From the NCBI GenBank assembly GCA_004000515.1, contig CP034537.1:4044001-4108000 (forward strand): a DNA stretch of 64,000 nt, given 5' to 3'. Shown piece after piece: positions 30,406 to 38,251 of the stretch; position 1 is the stretch's first letter; every line of letters begins with the position of its first letter. The notes under the pieces are model-generated. The model saw nothing but the letters and a program-made list of their open reading frames with translations, had not been told where the DNA came from and made no database searches. This DNA is from Pseudomonas poae (GTDB lineage: Bacteria > Pseudomonadota > Gammaproteobacteria > Pseudomonadales > Pseudomonadaceae). Both the position numbers and the translations under genes were made by a program.

Positions 30406-31793
30406 GTGCTAACGATCTACAACACACTCAGCAAGACCAAAGAAGTCTTCAAGCCGCTCGATGGCAACAAGGTGCGCATGTACGTGTGCGGCATGACCGT
30501 GTACGACTACTGCCACATCGGCCACGGCCGCAGCATGGTTGCCTTCGACCTGGTGACCCGCTGGTTGCGTTTCAGCGGCTATGACTTGACGTACGTGCGC
30601 AACATCACCGACATCGACGACAAGATCATCAACCGCGCCAACGAAAACGGCGAGTCATTCGACGCGCTGACCGAGCGCATGATCGCCGCCATGCACGAGG
30701 ACGAGGCACGCCTCAACATCCTCAAGCCAGACATGGAGCCGCGTGCCACGGACCACATTCCGGGCATGCACGCCATGATCCAGACCCTGATCGACAGGGT
30801 TACGCCTACGCCCCAGGCAATGGCGACGTGTACTACCGCGTCGCCAAGTTCATGGGCTACGGCAAGCTGTCGCGCAAGAAAATCGAAGACCTGCGCATTG
30901 GCGCACGGATCGAAGTGGACGAAGCCAAGCAAGACCCACTCGATTTCGTGCTGTGGAAAGCCACCAAGCCGGGCGAGCCGAGCTGGGAGTCGCCATGGGG
31001 CGCGGGCCGTCCGGGCTGGCACATCGAGTGCTCGGTGATGTCCACCTGCTGCCTGGGCGAGACCTTCGACATTCATGGCGGCGGCAGCGACCTTGAGTTC
31101 CCGCACCACGAAAACGAAATCGCCCAAAGCGAAGCCGCCACCGGCAAGACCTACGCCAACGCCTGGATGCACTGCGGCATGATCCGCATCAATGGCGAGA
31201 AGATGTCCAAGTCCTTGAACAACTTCTTCACCATTCGCGACGTGCTGGAAAAGTACCATCCTGAGGTTGTGCGTTACCTGCTGGTGTCGAGCCACTACCG
31301 CAGCGCGATCAACTACTCGGAAGATAACCTCAAGGACGCCAAAGGCGCCCTGGAGCGGTTCTACCATGCGTTGAAAGGCTTGCCCGTTGTCGCCCCTGCC
31401 GGCGGCGAAGCGTTCGTTGAGCGCTTCACCCAGGTGATGAACGACGACTTCGGCACCCCGGAAGCCTGCGCCGTACTGTTCGAAATGGTGCGCGAGATCA
31501 ACCGCCTGCGCGAGAGCGATCTCGACGCAGCGGCAGGTCTTGCGGCGCGCCTGAAAGAACTGGCCAGCGTGCTGGGCGTGTTGCAGATGGAAGCCGATGA
31601 CTTCCTGCAAGCCGGCGCTGAAGGGCGTGTGGATGCGGCAGAAGTGGATGCGCTGATCCAGGCGCGTTTGGCTGCACGTACCAACAAGGACTGGGCGGAA
31701 TCCGACCGACTCCGCGACCAACTCACCGCCATGGGCGTGGTGTTGGAAGACGGTAAGGGTGGGACGACGTGGCGGTTGGCTGATCAGGCTTGA
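30406..31793 (+). CDS. cysS: cysteinyl-tRNA synthetase (frame broken; GTG start)
   Basis: 462 residues after correction. HIGH motif in [13 protein letters not shown], zinc ligands including the MYVCGMT cysteine, [18 protein letters not shown] and HHENEIAQ, and KMSKS as [10 protein letters not shown]. It charges tRNA-Cys and is essential and single-copy in relatives. The frame is lost near 30795 where one base is missing before GGGTTAC; restoring it gives [18 protein letters not shown] (or R for K). The translation start is GTG, preceded by AGAAGGG. Its last ~170 bases and terminator are duplicated at 33483-33696. Confidence 0.93.
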
Positions 31794-31809
31794 TCGGTAA
31801 ACGCTGAAT

Positions 31810-31842
31810 AAAAAACGCCCCGACTGGTTCGGGGAGTTTTTT
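31810..31842. terminator. cysS intrinsic terminator
   Basis: A CCCCGA-loop-TCGGGG stem followed by T7; on the other strand an A-run provides the T tract, so it can also end the convergent module. One stem base differs from the duplicate at 33668-33701, which has the perfect ACGCCCCGA..TCGGGGCGT stem. Confidence 0.85.
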
Positions 31843-31864
31843 TGCAAAATAGCGATGCCCCCCC

Positions 31865-32167
31865 TTAGCGTTTCCACCACCCATTTAAGTCACGCTTTAC
31901 TGGGAATGCACTTGCATGCAACAGAAAACAGGTAAGTGCTAGCCATCCGATGAAGATGTGTTCGTTAATTATTTCAGGCCTGTGCCCTATGAGTGGATAT
32001 TCATCAAATGCCGCAATTTTGTAATGTATTCTCATGGCGAGCATGTTCGGTATTAAACCTAAGAAAAGTCTTATGTATCCTAGATTTTGACTGGAGAGTA
32101 TTACTCTCAGTGAGAATGCGCAGAGGACTCCAGTGATTGACAACAGAGGGAATAACCAGATAGTCAT
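31865..32167 (-). CDS. small integral membrane protein, presumed immunity to DUF4225 effector (copy A)
   Basis: 100 residues from ATG at 32167, with about three hydrophobic segments (WLFPLLSITGVLCAFSL, LGYIRLFLGLIPNML, IFIGWLALTCFLLHASAF). Family not recognised. It starts exactly at the end of the DUF4225 gene (ATGA overlap after repair), is less GC-rich than the surrounding genome, and has a diverged partner in the second unit sharing GVLCA, IGHRP/LGHQP, FIGW and H-A-A-PV. The predicted role, protection against the cognate toxin in the inner membrane, rests on position, size and topology only. Confidence 0.65.
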   Translation of the reverse strand: MTIWLFPLLSITGVLCAFSLRVILSSQNLGYIRLFLGLIPNMLAMRIHYKIAAFDEYPLIGHRPEIINEHIFIGWLALTCFLLHASAFPVKRDLNGWWKR

Positions 32168-32874
32168 TTTTTGTTTCCTGATACAGCTGTTCTAATGTAA
32201 TGCTATCTATAATTGCTTCAGCTCCCAATGAACTTGGTCTCATGATTTTATAGGCGCGTATACGGTCGCTGTCGAGGTATCTGAATAAGCGCCAAGCATC
32301 TGGCTTTAACACATGCCTTACAACACTGTAGGCGGACAGTCCGATATCAACTGAGCCATAGGCCATATTAGCCTCTCGTTCACCGTGCCCCATAGCTAAT
32401 GCAGCCGACTGATAAGCGCTGCGAACCGGACCCACCGTATCCGATTGCCCTGTCATCATGTTACGCCCACCCTCATATACGTTATTTGCACCATGCGCCA
32501 TTAGCGGCACTCCCGCGATAAGGCAGAGCGTACCAACAGAGGCGTAGCAAACTCCGGCCCCCGTCGCTATTTGTAGCGCGCCCGCAACAACTCCGATGCC
32601 ATTTCGTCCAATCGCTATGGATTGGTCCAGCAAGCTCCGCTGTTCTCGCTTTATTTCGGTGAGCCCTTCCGTGACAGTTTTTTTCCCTGTTTTACATCGC
32701 CAACGATACTGCGGGCGTAATACGCAACTTCCCGATTGAATATTGACCGTGTAATACCATCCTGCAGATGGCGCGCGCTGATGGTGCACGCTTGGCTTGT
32801 CAGTTTTCCCGCAGCTTGGCTGACTTCCCATAAGTCTTGAAACGTTGGGGCCTGGTTTTGCTTTTCGATGTCAT
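32164..32874 (-). CDS. DUF4225-like putative T6SS effector (copy A; three frame breaks)
   Basis: 237 residues after correction. N-terminus MTSKSKNQAPTFQDLW; a helical region to ~90; then a glycine-rich hydrophobic stretch (about 92-128: GIGVVAGALQIATGAG, SVGTLCLIAGVPLMAHGA) that could be a membrane-inserting glycine zipper; then YEGG and GHGEREANMAYGSVD. I recognise the DUF4225 pattern; no enzymatic motif is visible. Breaks, each one base short: T4 at 32856-32859, T7 at 32678-32684, T6 at 32167-32172. Adding three bases gives 714 nt, exactly the length of its paralogue. The start overlaps the hcp stop (ATGA). A membrane-damaging toxin carried by Hcp is my inference. Confidence 0.7.
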
Positions 32875-33356
32875 CGCCCGGCTTCCCATGAGCCGTAACC
32901 ACTGGTGCCCGCGAGATGATGGGTCCAGATGATCTCTCGATAACGAAGGGCCAGGTGTTCCTGCGCTTCTACATCGGTTAACAGGACAGCGTGCGGCACC
33001 TCGACCGTCAGGTTGGCGATGATGCACCCCCTGATATCGACGGTGTAGTACTTCTCGCGCTGACCCGACGGCGACGTGCGATAAAAGTTAATCACGCAGT
33101 CCAGTTCTTCTCTGTTCGATAAAGCCACGGCCAACAAGGGCGATGATTTATCAATGTTTTTTGTAATGACCACTGGGCCGTGGGTGGATGCCCTGACGTT
33201 GCCCGTATTGAGCATGTTGTGGTTATAGGACATCACCATGATTTCGTCTTTATGACCCTCCTGGCACTTATTGCCGATAGAGTCCTGGGTCGAACAGCCC
33301 GCCGAAATCAGGCCTTGGGATTGTCCTTTGATGGACATGTAGCCGTGGTATGCCAT
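32871..33356 (-). CDS. hcp: Hcp-family type VI secretion tube/carrier protein (copy A)
   Basis: 161 residues, intact. Starts MAYHGYMSIKGQSQGLISAG and carries the Hcp signatures CSTQDSIGNKCQ, KDEIMVMSYNHNM, GPVVITKNIDKSSPLL, SNREELDCVINFYRTS and the C-terminal ALRYREIIWTHHLAGTSGYGSW. Hcp forms hexameric rings of the T6SS inner tube and can carry small effectors in its lumen. No other tss gene lies in the window, so this is an orphan hcp unit serving a secretion machine elsewhere. It overlaps the DUF4225 gene by four bases, implying coupled translation with its cargo. Confidence 0.9.
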   Translation of the reverse strand: MAYHGYMSIKGQSQGLISAGCSTQDSIGNKCQEGHKDEIMVMSYNHNMLNTGNVRASTHGPVVITKNIDKSSPLLAVALSNREELDCVINFYRTSPSGQREKYYTVDIRGCIIANLTVEVPHAVLLTDVEAQEHLALRYREIIWTHHLAGTSGYGSWEAGR

Positions 33357-33482
33357 GGGGTAAACACTCTGAGTTGTCTGCCCCGAACATACGGAAAAAA
33401 TGAAATAGGAAATATCGGACGCTTCGCTTTTTATAGTGCGAGTTGGATGTAGGAATATTCTAGGTTTGCAGCTGGAAGTACG

Positions 33483-33655
33483 AAGGGCGTGTGGATACGG
33501 TAGAAGTGGATGCGCTGATCCAGGCGCGTTTGGCTGCACGTACCAACAAGGACTGGGCGGAATCCGACCGACTCCGCGACCAACTCACCGCCATGGGCGT
33601 GGTGTTGGAAGACGGTAAGGGTGGGACGACGTGGCGGTTGGCTGATCAGGCTTGA
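33483..33655 (+). pseudogene. duplicated 3' end of cysS
   Basis: 173 bases repeating the last codons and stop of cysS (equivalent to 31621-31793) with two differences (G to A and C to T near the left edge). It has no start or upstream gene and abuts the sequence upstream of hcp copy A, so it is a remnant from the duplication rather than a gene. Confidence 0.92.
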
Positions 33656-33667
33656 TCGGTAAACGCT

Positions 33668-33706
33668 GAATAAAAAACGCCCCGACTGGTTCGGGGCGTT
33701 TTTGTC
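33668..33706. terminator. duplicated cysS terminator
   Basis: A perfect AACGCCCCGA..TCGGGGCGTT stem with T5 on one side and A6 on the other; near-identical to the terminator after cysS. It probably ends unit B transcription on the minus strand, separating the two modules. Confidence 0.8.
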
Positions 33707-33751
33707 TGTGGATTAGTGTGCTTTACATTATGTTGATTTATAGCCTCTTCA

Positions 33752-34055
33752 TCAAAACCACCATCTGATTTCCCATCTGACAGGTAATGCTCCTGCGTGA
33801 ATAGGAATACAGAAAAAAGCAATCCATCCAATGAATGGGTAGTTGGAAATAAGATCTGGCTGGTGCCCGAGTAAAAGGAATTGATGCTGTTCGATCATGC
33901 CTAAGTATGTGATCGCAAAAAACCATTGAATGCTAGGCAGAGTGAGAACTTTGCGAAAAGTATTGGGTACCAGAAAAACGTATTTTGAGTGTGTATGCGC
34001 AAAGGACTCCCCATGTGGCGAATAATGGAAAAACCCAGACGAACCAAAGTATCAA
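33752..34055 (-). CDS. small integral membrane protein, presumed immunity (copy B; frame broken)
   Basis: Reads from a TTG at 34055 that overlaps the DUF4225 stop (TTGA). An extra A in the A4/T4 run at 33983-33986 breaks the frame; removing it gives 100 residues, the same length as copy A. Hydrophobic segments: WVFPLFATWGVLCAYTL, WFFAITYLGM, FIGWIAFFCIPIHAGAL. It ends PVRWEIRWWF. Overall identity to copy A is low away from a few anchor motifs, unlike the nearly identical hcp genes. No known family recognised. Immunity is inferred. Confidence 0.6.
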
Positions 34056-34766
34056 TTTTTCTCCTCGTTATACATTTGTTTTATCGTTTGAAAATCTGTG
34101 TAAGCCTCGACGCTCATCGTAGTTGGAGTCATCGTTCTATACGCTCGAATGTAATCGGTTGGGATGTATCTAAATAGGCGCCAAGCATCAGGCTTTCAGC
34201 ACGTGCCTCGCGGCACTGTAGACGGATAATCCAATATCCACTGCACCATAGGCTATGTTCGCTTCTCGCTCACCATGGCCCATGGCGGATGCTGCTGCCT
34301 GGTAGGCATTACGAACAGGGCCGGAAGCATCTGATTGCCCCGTCATCAGGTTATGCCCGCCCTCATATACGTTGTTTGCGCCATGCGCCATCAGCGGCAC
34401 CCCGGCAATAAGGCAGAGCGTGCCAACGGAGGCGTAGCAAATTCCAGCACCTGTGGCCATTTGCAATGCACCTGCTACAACTCCAATGCCTTTACGGCCA
34501 ATCTCCAGTGACTGATCCAGCAGGCTTTGCTGCTCGGCTTTTATCGCCACGAGCCCCTGTGCAACCGTCTTTTTTCCCTGCTCCACATCGCGAACGATAC
34601 TGCGCGCGTAATACGCAACTTCCCGATTGAATATTGACCGTGTCATACCATCCTGCAGATGGCGCGCGCTGATGGTGCACGCTTGGCTGGTGAGTCTTCC
34701 TGCAGCTTGGCTGACTTCCCATAAGTCTTGAAACGTTGGGGCCTGGTTTTTGCTTTTCGATGTCAT
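34052..34766 (-). CDS. DUF4225-like putative T6SS effector (copy B; frame broken)
   Basis: 237 residues after removing one A from the A3 run at 34194-34196, which otherwise stops translation after HVLKA. The first ~200 residues closely follow copy A (TFQDLWEVSQAAG, GIGVVAGALQMATGAGICY, GVPLMAHGANNVYEGG), while the last 37 keep only about 15 positions. Such a constant N-terminal part with a variable C-terminal end is typical of effectors whose specificity changes with the immunity gene. The start overlaps the hcp stop by four bases. Function not established. Confidence 0.7.
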
Positions 34767-35247
34767 CGCCCGGCTTCCCATGAGCCGTAACCACTGGTGC
34801 CCGCGAGATGATGGGTCCAGATGATCTCTCGATAACGAAGGGCCAGGTGTTCCTGCGCTTCTACATCGGTTAACAGGACAGCGTGCGGAACCTCGACCGT
34901 CAGGTTGGCGATGATGCAGCCCCTGATATCGACGGTGTAGTACTTCTCGCGCTGACCCGACGGCGACGTGCGATAAAAGTTAATTACGCAGTCCAGTTCT
35001 TCTCTGTTCGATAAAGCCACGGCTAATAAAGGCGATGATTTATCAATGTTTTTGTGATGACCACCGGACCGTGGGTGGATGCCCTGACGTTGCCCGTATT
35101 GAGCATGTTGTGGTTATAGGACATCACCATGATTTCGTCTTTATGACCCTCCTGGCACTTATTGCCGATAGAGTCCTGGGTCGAACAGCCCGCCGAAATC
35201 AGGCCTTGGGATTGTCCTTTGATGGACATGTAGCCGTGGTATGCCAT
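34763..35247 (-). CDS. hcp: Hcp-family type VI secretion tube/carrier protein (copy B; frame broken)
   Basis: Nearly identical to copy A (MAYHGYMSIKGQSQG through SGYGSWEAGR). A T5 run at 35049-35053 is T6 in copy A; the missing base breaks the frame after VVITK. Adding it gives the same 161-residue Hcp. The 5' region is 141 bases to the DHFR gene. The high DNA identity between copies, against the diverged downstream genes, suggests recent duplication or gene conversion of hcp. Confidence 0.88.
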
Positions 35248-35388
35248 GGGGTAAACACTCTGAGTTGTCTGCCCCGAACATACGGAAAAAATGAAATAGG
35301 AAATATCGGACGCTTCGCTTTTTATAGTGCGAGTTGGATGTAGGAATATTCGAAGTTTGCAGCTGGAAGTACGCAGGGCGCGCAGCTA

Positions 35389-35925
35389 TCAACAGTTGTG
35401 TGGATTCGCCTTTTCTACCGCGCGGCGCACGTAATCCACCCACTCATATTCAAGGCCTTGGTGTTCCCTGACGCCATGACGGCAAACCTCGCTGAACTCA
35501 CTCTCGAAGCTGGGGAATTTGGCCTCACCTTCATGATCATCATTGAAGAGGGTGAGGTACAGCCTGTCCACCTGGTCTATCACCTGGTCATAAAGCTCCG
35601 GCCCGCCGCCGATATGAATCTCTTCGGGCGCAAACGCCGCTGCGCATTCCAGGGCCGATGCCAAGGATCGGCAGATAATCGCGTGTTCGTGCCGATACGC
35701 AGGATTGCGCGACAGCACGATATTGGGCCGATCCACAAGCGGTCGCCCGCTAAGCGCAATCACCGACTCAAAGGTCTTGCGCCCCATGATCACCGGCTTG
35801 CCGATGGTCTTGGCAGCGAAGCGGCGCATGTCATCGGGGACATTGCGCAATAGCCCGCCGGCTTTGCCGATGGAGCGGTTGTGGCGGCCCATGCCGGCCA
35901 CCAGTGCGAGGGGAATGCCCATCAT
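35389..35925 (-). CDS. dihydrofolate reductase (accessory, FolA-type)
   Basis: 178 residues. DHFR core: LALVAGMGRHNRSIGKAG, the acidic catalytic position in VPDDMRRF, KPVIMGRKTFESV, RPNIVLSRNPAY, EEIHIGGGPELYDQ and a C-terminal strand pair. It reduces dihydrofolate with NADPH. The usual GxLPW tryptophan is replaced (GGLLRNVPDD), so substrate or trimethoprim sensitivity may differ from the housekeeping enzyme. It overlaps the RibD-like reductase gene by four bases (ATGA), so both are expressed together. Confidence 0.85.
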   Translation of the reverse strand: MMGIPLALVAGMGRHNRSIGKAGGLLRNVPDDMRRFAAKTIGKPVIMGRKTFESVIALSGRPLVDRPNIVLSRNPAYRHEHAIICRSLASALECAAAFAPEEIHIGGGPELYDQVIDQVDRLYLTLFNDDHEGEAKFPSFESEFSEVCRHGVREHQGLEYEWVDYVRRAVEKANPHNC

Positions 35926-36479
35926 GACGTCACTGCTTTCGCAATGGCATAGCGGCTCTGCACAAAACCGTTGTCCGACGCGTAGGTGCCGAGATGGCGA
36001 AGTTCATGCGCGCTGCCCACCTGGCTGAACAACGAAATCCCTTCGCCCAGCAACACCGGAATACGCGTGATGATCAACTCGTTGATCAACCCCGCTTCAA
36101 GAAACGCCTGGACCGTCTGCCCGCCGTCGATATACAGATGTTTCATGCCGCGCTCGGCCAACAGCTCGACCAGGGCGCTGACATCCGCCTCAAGTACTTC
36201 GACCTTGCCTTGCAAATGCGCGGGAATCTCCAGCGGTTGGTGAGACAACGCTATGACGGGCAAGCCTTCATACGGCCACTCAGGAAACGACAGGACTTTC
36301 TCCAGGGTCTTGCGCCCCATGACCAACGTGTCGACGGTGGCGATAAAGCTTTCATACGTCACGCCGTTCAAGGCTGCAGTTTCGTATTCCGGGCGGTGTA
36401 GCCATTCGATGTCACCGTCTGGTCGTGCAATGAAACCGTCAACGCTGGCTGCGATAAATACGGAACATTTGATATCCAT
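35922..36479 (-). CDS. dihydrofolate reductase family protein (RibD C-terminal domain)
   Basis: 185 residues. CSVFIAASVDGFIARPDGDIEWL opening, YESFIATVDTLVMGRKTLEKVL, and the HLYIDGGQTVQAFLEAGLINELII nucleotide-binding segment (cited by family pattern) place it in the RibD-C/YwjB group of NADPH reductases. The physiological substrate is unknown. It is upstream of, and overlapping, the DHFR gene. Confidence 0.85.
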   Translation of the reverse strand: MDIKCSVFIAASVDGFIARPDGDIEWLHRPEYETAALNGVTYESFIATVDTLVMGRKTLEKVLSFPEWPYEGLPVIALSHQPLEIPAHLQGKVEVLEADVSALVELLAERGMKHLYIDGGQTVQAFLEAGLINELIITRIPVLLGEGISLFSQVGSAHELRHLGTYASDNGFVQSRYAIAKAVTS

Positions 36480-36574
36480 GGCGGGCTGAAACTCCTTTTG
36501 TTTTGACGTGTGCCGAATCCTAGCTTTAGATGATCGCCACGAGCAAACCCACTACTGAAATGGCAGTGATTAAA

Positions 36575-37033
36575 ATGGATTGTATTTTCTGCAACATTGT
36601 CCGCAAAACCTCCCCAGCCCACATCCTCTGGGAAGACGACCAGCACATGGCCTTCCTCTCGATCTTCCCCAATACCCCCGGTTTCAGCGTGGTGATCCCC
36701 AAGCAGCATTACGGCAGTTACGCGTTTGCGCAGTCGGATGAGGTGCTGGCGGCGCTGGCGGTGGCGGCGAAGAAGACGGCCTTGCAAATCGACAGGGCGT
36801 TTCCTGATGTGGCGCGTACAGGGTTGATCATGGAGGGGTATGGCGTGGATCACCTGCATGCGAAGTTGTTTCCCATGCATGGGACGGGCTCGGACAGTAC
36901 GTTCAAGCCGCTGAGTTCGAAGGTGGACAAGTTTTTTGAGGCGTATGAAGGCTATGTATCGTCCCACGATCATGTGCGGGCGGATGATGCCGAGTTGGCA
37001 GAGTTGGCGGCCAAAATCCGATCTTTCGCCTAG
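36575..37033 (+). CDS. HIT-family nucleotide hydrolase/transferase
   Basis: 152 residues from MDCIFCNIVRKTSPAHIL, the usual HIT start; an in-frame ATG 15 codons earlier is not conserved in style. It has a zinc-type Cys pair in CIFC and a modified histidine triad VDHLHAKLFPMHG. HIT enzymes hydrolyse or transfer nucleotidyl groups of dinucleoside polyphosphates or AMP conjugates. It is a single gene divergent from the reductases and followed by a REP pair. Confidence 0.85.
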   Translation: MDCIFCNIVRKTSPAHILWEDDQHMAFLSIFPNTPGFSVVIPKQHYGSYAFAQSDEVLAALAVAAKKTALQIDRAFPDVARTGLIMEGYGVDHLHAKLFPMHGTGSDSTFKPLSSKVDKFFEAYEGYVSSHDHVRADDAELAELAAKIRSFA

Positions 37034-37040
37034 CGCAAAG

Positions 37041-37129
37041 CTGGGAGCGGGCTTGCTCGCGAATACGGTGTGTCAGTCAAAGATATATTCACTGATACAC
37101 CGCATTCGCGAGCAAGCCCGCTCCCACAT
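37041..37129. repeat. REP/REPIN inverted pair 3
   Basis: Arms CTGGGAGCGGGCTTGCTCGC and its inverse flank a spacer with ACGGTGTGTCAGT / ACTGATACACCG. This is the GCGGGCTTGCTCGCGAA subtype, between the convergent HIT gene and mrp operon. Confidence 0.85.
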
Positions 37130-37153
37130 TTTGAACTGTGTTTGCCTGAGAAA

Positions 37154-37492
37154 TCAGCGACGGCTGCTGACCTCGGCGGGCACATCATCACCCGCCATGC
37201 GCTTGCGGAACAACGCCGTACGCGCCAACAGCAACGTGGTCACCGGCACGGTGATCGACAACAAAATTGGAATCAACCAGCCGTGCAACACCGGCCCGGA
37301 CTTGAGCACCGAGAAATACACAATCGACGCCAACGCCACGCACCAAGCCCCCAACGTCGAGGCCAGTGCCGGCGGGTGCATGCGCTGGAAGAAGTCTTTC
37401 ATGCGCAGCAACCCAATCGCGCCAATCAACGCAAACACGCTGCTCAGCACCAACAGCACCGCCACGATCACTTCCACCCATAACGGCATCAT
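37154..37492 (-). CDS. mnhG: Mrp-type Na+/H+ antiporter subunit G
   Basis: 112 residues with three membrane helices. MrpG/MnhG pattern: VLSSVFALIGAIGLLRMKDFFQRMHPPALASTLG (recognised by RLPD/RM-DF-RMH). It is the last subunit of the multi-subunit sodium/proton antiporter in the inner membrane, and overlaps subunit F by four bases. Confidence 0.92.
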   Translation of the reverse strand: MMPLWVEVIVAVLLVLSSVFALIGAIGLLRMKDFFQRMHPPALASTLGAWCVALASIVYFSVLKSGPVLHGWLIPILLSITVPVTTLLLARTALFRKRMAGDDVPAEVSSRR

Positions 37493-37767
37493 TCAATCAC
37501 CTCGCCACGCAGCAGGAATTTCGCCAGGGCAAACGAGCCCACAAAACCGAACAGCGCAATCAGCAGCGCCGCTTCAAAGTAGGTGTCACTGGCATAACGA
37601 ATACCCAGCACCAGCATCATCAGCATCGCCAAGATGTACAGGTAGTCCAGCGCCAGTACGCGGTCCTGGGCCGACGGGCCTTTGAACAGGCGCACCAGGG
37701 TCAACACCATGGCCAGGGAGAACAGGAACAGGCTGAACAGGATCGCATTGGAGAGCAGGGCGCTCAT
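37489..37767 (-). CDS. mnhF: Mrp-type Na+/H+ antiporter subunit F
   Basis: 92 residues, three helices, with the MrpF signature FKGPSAQDRVLALDYL between helices 1 and 2 and FVGSFALAKFLLRGEVIE at the end. It overlaps both neighbours by four bases, in a tightly coupled operon. Confidence 0.93.
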   Translation of the reverse strand: MSALLSNAILFSLFLFSLAMVLTLVRLFKGPSAQDRVLALDYLYILAMLMMLVLGIRYASDTYFEAALLIALFGFVGSFALAKFLLRGEVIE

Positions 37768-38251
37768 TCGAAGATCTCCATCAAGGGCCGCTCGTAGGTG
37801 GTCTTGAAGTGCTCGATAAACGGCGCTTCATCCTCCAGGTCGAACACGTGCAATAGCAAAATGCTGCGGTCCAACGCCAGTTCCGACCAGATGGTGCCGG
37901 GCACCACGGTAGTAATCATCGACAGGGCGGCAAGGCCGTTGGCGTCGCGCAGGTCCAGGGGGATCTTGATAAAGCGCGAGCGGGCGGGCGTGAGCCGCAG
38001 GTCAGCACGCCCCAGGCCACTTGCAGGTTGGAGACGATCACGTCGCGGCCCACCAGGAAAAACAGGCGAATGATCACCCCAGGACGGCGGATGCGGATCG
38101 GCAACGGGCGCAGCGGCGCCATCAGCAGCGGCGCCAGAAAGCCCAGCAGCGCGCCCAGCAACAGGTTGCCGGGGCTTACCGACAGGTTCAGCACCAGCCA
38201 TAACAACCACAACGCCAACGACAACCACGGGGCAGGGAACAGGCGTTTCAT
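37764..38251 (-). CDS. mnhE: Mrp-type Na+/H+ antiporter subunit E (frame broken)
   Basis: 162 residues after correction. MKRLFPAPWLSLALWLLWLVLN start with membrane helices, RRPGVIIRLFFLVGRDVIVSNLQVAW, then SRFIKIPLDLRD and STI-type ITTVVPGTIWSELA, which are MrpE hallmarks. A base is missing in the C4/G4 run at 38010-38013; adding it joins VAWGRADLRLTPARSR. The overlaps with D and F support a single gene. Confidence 0.9.

Larger units (their letters stand above)
31621..35380. repeat. tandem duplication of cysS-end + membrane protein + DUF4225 + hcp module
   Basis: Unit A is 31621-33482 and unit B 33483-about 35374. The cysS end of both units is nearly identical (31621-31834 versus 33483-33696, two mismatches seen). 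The hcp genes and ~110 bases beyond them are also nearly identical. The middle (membrane protein and end of DUF4225 gene) is strongly diverged. A six-base AGGGCG occurs at all three boundaries (31622, 33484, 35375), pointing to short-homology recombination. No transposase or terminal inverted repeat is present. Confidence 0.9.

Noticed and set aside
32004..32831. 275-residue version of the DUF4225 protein running into the membrane-protein gene
   Set aside because: Its start and end do not match the paralogue. Three one-base repairs give exactly the 237-residue length of copy B and restore the overlap with both neighbours.
33646..33926. Two small separate minus-strand open frames downstream of DUF4225 copy B
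   Set aside because: They are out-of-frame readings of the copy B membrane protein; removing one A gives a 100-residue homologue of copy A.
31621..35374. Composite transposon or insertion sequence as cause of the duplication
   Set aside because: No transposase, terminal inverted repeats or flanking target duplication are visible; the six-base boundary homology explains it better.
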